Assembly (NCBI GenBank): GCA_029945375.1
Contig: CM057061.1
Span: 1,054,001-1,118,000, forward strand
Length of the DNA: 64,000 bases
Direction of reading: 5' to 3'
DNA from: Agaricus subrufescens
Lineage: Eukaryota; Basidiomycota; Agaricomycetes; Agaricales; Agaricaceae
Shown: in pieces, positions 56,695 through 64,000 of the stretch
Numbering within the stretch: position 1 is the first letter of the stretch
Layout of the letters: each line of letters begins with the position of its first letter
The notes under the pieces: generated by a model
Database searches by the model: none
Told to the model about the DNA's origin: nothing
What the model saw: only the letters and a program-made list of their open reading frames with translations
Program-made: the position numbers and the translations under genes

Positions 56695-58055
56695 TGATGA
56701 GATGGAGTCGGTGTAGATATAAAAAAAATAGATAAAATAATAAAAAGGAATAACTCGAAATATAATTATCGAATTACAACCAGACTTGTGTTTTACACCG
56801 AGTCTCGAATGCGGTTCGTGGGGAGGTAAATCAAATTTAAGCTGAAATAGGTGATTCGCAAATAGGAATGTAGAAAACTTTGATGATATGGTGATTGTTG
56901 TAGTGATACTTGATAACTTGGTCGTGGTCGGCCCTCGACCCTTGATTAGACTTGAGATCTTTCGTTTAAAACCTTCGCGACGAGCGGCTAAACTCGCGAC
57001 GACTGTCCTCAATACAATCGGGTCAGACAACTGTCTAGAAAGGATAGCGAGTCCTTCCTAGCAATGCCTCGACGAACTGGATAAACCCTTGACCTGCCTT
57101 CGCACTTCGAGACAGACTGCAAGAGAGGACCAGCTAGCGCGGACACTATCTCAATTCTATTAGACCAGGGAAGGTCTTCTCGCGATCAAACACAAGAACT
57201 TCTCTCGGTAAGGTACCTGATTAACGCTTAATACACTGAGACGGAAAAACCACTCTCGATTTAATCGCACAGCGTTTGGGCAGAAAATTCGGTGTCGAAC
57301 TTTTTCCCTAGACTGGCCCTATATACCGTACAACTCGTCCGAGACACATATGTAGAATAAATTACCAATTCATCTTTACTGCGTCAGCCGCCGCCTTCGA
57401 GGAACTCTATCCAGCCAATCTCCACTCGGGGACTCGCACCTACTTCGGCCGAATGATCCACGTTGGTCAATCCCTGTCTGCGATTGGGCGTCTTGACTCT
57501 ACTAGCCCTGCGCCCTAGACACTATTTCGAACAACCCTCGGACCTAATATCCCCTTAGTATTCACCTTCTAGAACAACCCTAGATACGCATAGTACGTTG
57601 GTCGACCCTCGTTCATACTATCTTTCATATGAGGCGTGTGTCTCCGCGAGAAGTCCTTCTTCCCAAGGGGCCACTCTTAGGCATCTCCCCTTTTGGTAAG
57701 TAGTAGCCGCCTATGTTCCCAACATAAGTTTCACTCGAGAGACCGCCACTGCTAAGTCCTCGATCGTATCTCTGGTCGATACACACGCGTAGTTTTCCCT
57801 AGAAAGACGACTATGATCTCGAGACAGCCTAACTCTGCCTCGAACATGGCTATATTTCTCTCTCGGGTACACGTTTCCCCTCGAGAACCATGGAACCCTT
57901 GATTCGATCATAATATCCCTTCCTGGTTAGGTGAAACCTCTCTGAGACCTATGACACGTAAGAGTCCCGCCAATTGGTACTCTCGGGATCATGAAACACC
58001 CCATATACGCCTTCTTACATGTATCTTTACGCGTAAAACGGCTGGGGCCGTAACA
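56695..58055 (-). repeat. Solo LTR (family A, copy 2)
   Basis: 1361 bp, same ends and length as 34808-36168, flanked by the 4-bp duplication CCGC (56691-56694 and 58056-58059). By eye I found only two differences from copy 1, both at CpG (ACGG/ATGG near 56701 and TCGA/TCAA near 57152). Confidence 0.92.
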
Positions 58056-58304
58056 CCGCACCCACCCAAAATTCTTGTCATAAATCTCACGCTACCAAAT
58101 ATTGCTCTGACATTCGAACACCATCAGTGTTGCAGTTATCAGCATCACTAGCATCACCCTCACCTTTGCAACCATCACTGAAGAGTACAGTTATGATCAC
58201 GTTCATATGTGTGGCAGTTCACAGGCTCTATCTTTTTACCACATATAAATCCTTTGAGGTATAACACTTGCTCCACTGATTCCAGCGATTCTCCTCTTCT
58301 AACA

Positions 58305-59188
58305 ATGAGTTCTGACAGTATGCTGTACTCCCTTCCAGAGTGTCCCCTCAATATTTACATAAGACTATCTTATTCAGGTGCCCTTGTGAACCCATTGGTG
58401 GTCTGTCATTCAAGTATTTTTGTGAGAGTTAGGTTGTGTTCATGAAGCAAATTTAGCTGTTTGGCCTTGCTTTTGACATGATACTTTTTGGAATTATAAC
58501 TGCACAAGTCTGTAAGTGCTCGTCCTAAGGTCATCTCTTACCTGGCCTCAACCACCTACCGCAAGACATCTATTATATTTCATTTCCTAATGACAAGGGT
58601 TTACTCAAATTGGCTGTTATTTGGGTATATCTTGTAGGAGTCACCCAAACTGGGCTGGTCCTATTCGATATCGTGAACCTTGTGTGTGTGAATGGAGTAT
58701 TTCTATCAGATCATTTGTAGCTTTCGATAATAGCATTCACTGGAGTTGGTATGGGATGATTTCTGAGGCACTAATACTGTAGCTGATCATGCTTTATCTA
58801 CTTTAGTGGCGATCATCATTCAATCACTTTACGCACACAGGATCTACGTGATTTCTTGGAAAAGGTGGCTAGCCATAATGGTTATCTGTGTGAGTTGCCA
58901 GTGAACACACTTCTACATGAAATTTGACCAACATCGTTTTTATAGATGTCAGTGGTTCAATTTGGTAGTAGTAAACTTGGGGCCTTTTGCTTCAGCAATG
59001 AGCTAGCAATTTCCATGGCGATATCTTTTTGGCCCATTTACCCAGAATTGTCAGTTTGCCGTGTTGGATTCGCACTGGTAAGTACTAGACTTTCCCATCT
59101 TATATATTATTTACACACAGGGATGTAGTTATGGGGGCCCCTCAACTTTGCTTGTGACTTGACCATCACCATCTGCATGGTCACCCTC
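58305..59188 (+). pseudogene. DUF6534 receptor, fifth copy, dead
   Basis: Exons match the intact copy at 21702: FGLAFDMILFGI, then VIWVYLVGVTQTGLVLFDI, a third with IQSLYAHRIYVIS, the exon starting MSVVQFGSSKLG and the CDLTITICMVT exon. A TAG at 58718-58720 replaces the Trp of DHLWLS. The second small exon is one base short, shifting the frame. The gene ends abruptly at about 59188, in the TICMVT exon, so the last two exons are gone. Confidence 0.8.
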
Positions 59189-59545
59189 AGTAAAAAGAAA
59201 AATCCAGCTATTTTAAGGTTTTTCCTAGTATTTTCAGGGTCCTGAACAATGCCGGAAATGATGTCAATTCTCAGGAAGAGTACCTGAACAATGCCAGAAC
59301 AAAAACCTTGGGCATTGTTCTGGCACTTTTCAGGTATGTAATTTGAAATGGCAAACATTTTTTCAGGGTATACCTGGGCATTGTTCTGTGTTTGTGCAGC
59401 TGTTGTCCAAGTATTTGTCATGATAATTCATACATTGTCCTGGTACTGTTCATGTATTATTCAGGCTAAGATAATACGCTTTCCAGCTCTTATTCAGGCA
59501 TTCTTAAGGCTGTGTACAGCCATTGTTTGAGCACAGTCAGGCAAA
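59189..59545. repeat. Cluster of short inverted repeats (GAACAATGCC / GGCATTGTTC)
   Basis: The motif occurs forward at 59245 and 59285 (CTGAACAATGCC) and inverted at 59312 and 59369 (GGGCATTGTTCTG). Further weaker relatives (GTACTGTTCATG, TTATTCAGG) occur to about 59520. Forward and inverted copies could fold into hairpins. It begins exactly where the receptor copy ends. It may be a foldback or miniature element, or the end of a larger one. Confidence 0.6.
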
Positions 59546-59581
59546 CACCAGTCAATTAAACTATTGAGATATCGTAGAACA

Positions 59582-61651
59582 TTAAACTATAGAATCCTTG
59601 CCACCCCCAGCACTTCGAGTCACCTTCCTTGTAGTACCACGCTATATAAACACCATTGAGTTCTTTTCCATAGATCAGAATTTAAAATACATACCTTTGC
59701 AATGATCAATGCAATATCAACCTCTGTCGGCCGTTTCTCATTGGATTCACATAAGACAGCTTTAACATAGTCTAAGGATTGAATTAGTGACACGAAGAAA
59801 ATACGTATTTAGTCTTACCTTCTTTCTTGGGCTTTGAAACAGAAACTTGTATACACCACACCTTGACGAGTTCCTTCAGCTCATCCAATTTGAGACTCTG
59901 AACGTGAGTGAGTGATTATTCAAGTCCTTGTGTCGGGGAAAACTTACCTGAACACATTTTTGTGAAAGGCTTTGAGATGCGGGAGCAGGTAATGTTGGGG
60001 CAGGAGAGAGTGGCATGGAAGGAATTGATGGAGGAGAGGATGGAGGCGGAAGTGATGGAGGGGGTGCGGATACAACAGAGGGTAGTATAGGTGAAGGCGA
60101 CGCAAGCGATGATGACATGACGGAGAACTTTGCAGCGGGAACCTTCAGGGTCGTCCGAGAATCCATAGCGGGATGCTCAGCCTGAAAATACATTTAATGA
60201 ATGGGGTAAGCATTCAACGGGTCAAAGACTCACCTTGTATGCAGTCCAGAGTTTCCAAAGAGTTTCAATCGTTTGATCGAGGTAGCAATCAGCAAGAAAG
60301 GACATAGCTACCTTCCTCTGGTTGACGAGACATATTTCTCGGGCCACCTTACAAGTCTTAACCAAAATGGATATAAGGCAGCAAGCAAAGTCTACACTCC
60401 CTACAACAGACCAGGAGGTGAGCACGGGTGAAGAAAGGGATAGCTGACAGTGACCCCATTGCTCAAAATTGTCATCTTCATCAAGTGTTGGATCGTTAGG
60501 ATCCGCCGCATCAACCCCCTCGAGCCACTTTGCAAGTTCATCAGATGTGTTTCCAACAGAGAAATCGGGTGATGATTTGAAAGCTTCAAACAGTGCATCC
60601 GAATCTTTGATCCACGGAAACTCTTGAGAGAGGAGTTCTGTTGGTGAGAATTAGTATTCGTAACGATATGGAGCACTTTGACTTACCGTTGAGTTCTTTC
60701 GCTAGACATGTAAAGACAATGAGCAAGTATGGTGGTCAAGATACTAAAACCTCACCAGTCAAAGGAACAACAATTCTAGAGGCATCAACTCGCTTTGCAG
60801 AGCCCAAGGGTGCAATGGTAGATGATGACGTGACAACGAACTTTGATGGTAATGGGAAAGGAGATGGTGGTGTGAGAGTAGACGACGACATGAGAATAGA
60901 TGGCAGAGGGAGAGTAGATGGTGGTGCAGCATTGGAAGGCGTCAGGGCAGTTGAAGGTGGTATAGTGGCAGGGACTGAAACGGGTTCACCCTCTGGTGAG
61001 CGGAATTCTCCATCGAGGAGTGCAAGTCCTAGTAGAATGTCAGCATGCTTATTTAACTAGAATTCCACACATACTCTTTTTCCTTTTCTTTTTTGCCGGC
61101 TTTGAGACGACAGGTGCTGGTGGTGGATCAGACTGCTCCTTCTTGAGAGCAGGCTGAGTGGCTGGAACAGTGACGATGGGGGGGGACTCATGCTGAATAT
61201 TCGAAGCAGTAGTGATGGAGCGGGGCCGTTTTTTCAACGTCGTTGCTGGTGCACTGACATCTGGAGGCTCTAATGGTGGGTCACACTCTGACCCTTTTGA
61301 TTCCTCCTGAGATCGATCGCTATCAAGCCGTACTTGAATAACGTATCGATATATCTCTTCAGCCTTCCAGTGGTAAGCACAGTAGGCCACCACAGGATGT
61401 ACACGTTCAAGGTGCTGGATGGCTGCCTTCCACTCCTCTGGGCAAAATTTCTTCCACCATAGTCCAGTCCGGTGCACCGGAGCACGGGGCGGGACAGGAA
61501 GAGGGGATAGGGAGGAGAGAAAGTGAATGCGCACTGTATTTTTTATCGCCTCGACGTTACAAAATGGGGTGCCATCTTTGTTGCGAATTGCGGCACTGAG
61601 AATGATTCGGTTGTTCTTATATGCATCCACATCCTGATGGCACTCATTCAT
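59582..61651 (-). CDS. Probable SAP-motif nuclear protein, eight exons, 572 residues
   Basis: Exons 61651-61075, 61028-60756, 60701-60687, 60637-60234, 60181-59948, 59897-59819, 59771-59695 and 59641-59582 splice with consistent phase into 573 codons with stop. One exon is only 15 bp. The first ATG in the frame is used; an earlier exon is possible. The N-terminal part is ordered (TGLWWKKFCPEEWKAAIQHL). A basic nuclear-signal-like KPAKKKRKK follows, then Pro/Ser linkers and a helical block (SFLADCYLDQTIETLWKLW). Near the C-terminus, LKLDELKELVKVWCIQ and KPKKEDYVKAVL fit the SAP DNA-binding helix pair. The domain call is by pattern, not search. No damage seen. Confidence 0.65.
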
Positions 61652-61863
61652 CGTCCACAAAACGTTGGGAGAGAAATCAGGGGGGCATTCGGCAGGGTAG
61701 TTGGCAGGAAAATGAACAGGGCCTGAAGGGAGAAGGTGTTCCCCATTGCTGTCACGTTGAGAAGCAGAGTCACTGGGATCTACTGAATCCTCAGAAGATC
61801 ATTTTGTTAAAAGAGTTGCGCTAGAGTGATATCAGAAAACATACATGAACTAAAATAGAGAAC

Positions 61864-62575
61864 TTATGGGGAAGGGAATCGTTGGTCCGGGTGCAGTCTA
61901 TTGCCCTCCATCAATCGGACCTGCATTTGAAGGTCTGCTAGTTCTCGTTTGACGTTGGCCAATGTAACTTTGAGCGACGCTTTTTCAGATGAGAGGGCCA
62001 CCATCTCCGACGAGAGGGTGGCCTTCTCTGATGAGAGTGTAGCCTTCGTGTTGAGGAGCGCGATGTTTTTGATGAAGAGCTGGTATACTTTGGCATTGCG
62101 TAGCATGGTCTGGAGGGGGAGGCTCGTGATGGTGGCCTCCAAGTTTGAATGAAGCGTACTGCCCGCGATGGTCTGTGGAGCCATGGCAATGCCTCCTACA
62201 GCACTCTGCCCAGCCATAGCAATGTTTCCAACGACATTGTGCGGCGCCATCACAATGTTTCCGGCTACGACACTTTGCGGAGCTAGGACTGTGCTCCCCG
62301 TGCGGCTTGGTGTTATGTTGATACTGCTGATTGTGGGGAAATGGGAATGGGATGTGCTGGCAGAGGGAGAGAGAAAGATAAAGCGGTCTTCAGATGGGCG
62401 GGCATGTCCGCTACCGGTAGAGGTCTCGAGGAAGAGTTGGGGCCCCTTGCGCAGGGTTGCCAACACCACAGTGCCCACATCAAAGCCTTCCGCAGAGTTG
62501 GCTGTAGACAATGATACTTAGTAGTAAGGCAATCATAAGTTCAATGAACTTACCATTGAATTTTGACATGGGCAT
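61864..62575 (-). CDS. Small coiled-coil hypothetical protein, two exons, 219 residues
   Basis: Exon 62575-62554 (MPMSKFN) and exon 62501-61864 join over a 52-bp intron. An Ala/Met/Gly-rich middle has repeated units (VVAGNIVMAPHNVVGNIAMA). The C-terminus is a coiled coil with three ATLSSEK or ALSSEKA heptad-like repeats, ending RFPSP. It lies head to tail with the SAP gene, 200 bp upstream of it, so the two may be co-regulated or parts of one locus. Family not recognised. Confidence 0.6.
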
Positions 62576-62746
62576 GTCAAATGCCGGCTAAGTGCCAGAC
62601 GAAAGAATGAGGGATGCACATGCAACAAATTCAACATGATTATATAATCATTGATTGATCGTCGACTTTGATATCGTGATAGAAACACGATAAACAATAG
62701 AACAAGCGCAGCATCCTCACACGCTGTTCCTTCCCAAACCACCACC

Positions 62747-63046
62747 ATGATCCACTGTTACTGCACTAAATGCGAAGGAAGGAAGAAATTCCGGCCCAGA
62801 ACGGTCCAAAAGCACTTGAAGAAAGATGAGGACTACTTGAAGCATTCAATAGACCCACGAGACACCAAATTTGTGCAGAGCGCGATCGAGAAGATGTTAC
62901 GGTCATTGAATTCAGAGCTAGCAGAAGAGAATTCCCCCCAGGAAACCCCCCTGTCCACCACCTCTACTTCTGAACTCACCATGAGTACCCAGAATCTTGG
63001 CTATTACCCCATAATAAGAAGCAATAAACTCAGTGAACACGTATAG
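62747..63046 (+). pseudogene. N-terminal fragment of a transposase-like protein
   Basis: The start MIHCYCTKCEGRKKFRPRTV plus QKHLKKD resembles the short Cys/His leader found at the N-terminus of basidiomycete Tnp2-type transposases. The frame closes after 99 residues, three bases before a copia LTR begins, so the rest was probably displaced or disrupted by that insertion. It is divergent from the gene at 62575, sharing a 170-bp intergenic region. Confidence 0.45.
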
Positions 63047-63048
63047 CA

Positions 63049-63311
63049 TGTTGATCACTGAGGTGTAAGGGTGGCTTGTTCTGCCCTATATACCTGGCCA
63101 GCTCGGCAATAACGACTGTACAGTTTTACCAAATAAAAGGGAGTAAAAGAAACAAATATTGGAAATAGCAAAATGGGGAAAGTAGCGGAGAAAGATATTA
63201 ACAAACTACAATGGCCGTATTTGGAAGTGAAGAATATAAGTGGAAAGGTGGAAGGGTCATCGTGACCTAGAATAGAAATGGGGTAGGCGAGGGGTCGAAT
63301 CACTCACAACA
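63049..63311 (-). repeat. Ty1/copia 3' LTR
   Basis: 263 bp, TGTTGATCACTG...CTCACAACA on the plus strand, with 5-bp inverted ends TGTTG/CAACA. The purine-rich CCAGGGGAAG lies just inside at 63312-63321 as polypurine tract; pol's stop codon lies within the LTR start. Confidence 0.8.
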
Positions 63312-64000
63312 CTTCCCCTGGTTCGGCGTCCTCAGCCTTAGAATCTCCTCGAATGTCAATTCCATCACAGCATCGAATCACGGCGTCTCGCGCTAGCGGC
63401 TTCGTTAAGATATCAGCAAGGTTTTCAGCTGACGGGGTGTATATGAAAGTAATATCGCCGTTCTCTACCTTCTCCTTCACAAAATGATATTTGACCCGGA
63501 TGTGTTTGGTTCGACGATGGTTCTTGTCATTTTTAGTATTAGCGATAGCTCCGTTATTGTCCGCGTTTATGATGGTAGGACCGGGTTGGGCTAAGCCAAT
63601 CTCGTCAAGGAATTTTTCCAGCCACATCACCTGTTGCGCCGCTCGAGTGAACGCCATAAATTCAGCTTCTACAGTGGACACCGCCACCGTTTCTTGCCTT
63701 TTGCTCCCCCATGAGACTGCTCCTCCTGCGACGAAAAATACGTAGCCTTTGGTCGATCTACTGGTGTCTGTGTCCCCAGCATAGTCGGCGTCCACATATC
63801 CCTCGGGCTTTAAACTTCCTCCTTGTCTATACGTGATTCCATAGTCGGTAGTGCCTTTGACATATTCAAGTGTGTGCTTGAGAGCTTGCCAATGTGCTCT
63901 ACCTGGGTCATTTGCGAATCAGGAAAGTAGATTCACCGCAAACGAGAGATCTGGTCTGGTGGCGACTTGGAGCCACATGAGTGCTCCTAGTGCCTCCCGG
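63304..64000 (-). pseudogene. Ty1/copia pol, RNase H end, continuing past the window
   Basis: The frame encodes the end of copia RT and RNase H: ALMWLQVATRPDLSFAVNLL, GYVDADYAGDTDTSRSTKGY, then TVEAEFMAFTRAAQQVMWL and RTKHIRVKYHFVKEKVENGD. This is the canonical copia C-terminus (DADYAGD, STVEAEF, KHIRVKYHF). A TGA at 63919-63921 interrupts it at LLS-stop-FAND, where copia elements usually have Arg, consistent with CGA to TGA. The rest of the element lies right of the window. Confidence 0.9.

Noticed and set aside
62168..62521. 117-codon plus-strand frame over the coiled-coil gene
   Set aside because: It lies opposite a spliced gene with consistent phase and shows no motif of its own.
1..64000. 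CRISPR arrays, bacterial operons or ribosomal RNA genes
   Set aside because: No regular spacer-repeat pattern and no rRNA signatures; introns and element types are fungal.

Overview
The window reads as transposon-rich intergenic and gene-family DNA of a filamentous basidiomycete, most likely an Agaricomycete (inference). The reasons are dense introns of 46-60 bp with GT/GC-AG borders, a DUF6534-type seven-helix receptor family, a basidiomycete-style Tnp2 (CACTA-like) transposase, Ty3/gypsy elements with a chromodomain, and a Ty1/copia element. I see nothing prokaryotic or organellar. The species cannot be fixed from the sequence alone.

Left part (1-27.6 kb): a degenerating array of two gene families. 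One is a DUF6534 membrane receptor: copies at 46-1281 (+, cut by the window edge), 4444-5100 (-, 3' half only), 15700-16290 (-, 5' half only) and 21702-23082 (+, splices to an intact 306-residue protein); a fifth lies far right at 58305-59188. The other is a Ser/Thr-rich single-pass membrane protein: 1852-3445, 17596-18960 and 25233-27599. In two of these three copies the transmembrane segment is inverted in place. Between them sit an intact-looking Tnp2 transposase gene (five exons, 1045 residues, 6886-10225), a broken Ran GTPase fragment, a 212-residue three-exon gene, a four-exon RGR-rich gene, a tRNA-derived SINE and several minisatellites.

Middle (27.6-58.1 kb): a nest of LTR retrotransposons. 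An integrase fragment of one gypsy family abuts the third membrane-protein gene. It is followed by antisense genes and, far downstream, by a polypurine tract and a 1386-bp LTR (43224-44609). One antisense gene (734 codons in pieces) is split by a complete chromodomain gypsy element (TE-1, 31435-40881, 5-bp duplication ATTTC). TE-1 is itself interrupted by a 1361-bp solo LTR, whose near-identical twin sits at 56695-58055. A second chromodomain element (TE-2, 45248-53291) has no target duplication and separates two LINE-like pieces. Both chromodomain elements use an apparent -1 frameshift site between gag and pol, and both carry a conserved open frame on the opposite strand between pol and the 3' LTR. 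Most inactivating changes are C-to-T at CpG.

Right end (58.1-64 kb): the fifth, dead DUF6534 copy, truncated at a cluster of inverted repeats; an intact eight-exon gene with a probable SAP DNA-binding motif; a small coiled-coil gene; a zinc-finger-like transposase N-terminus; and a Ty1/copia 3' end with LTR.
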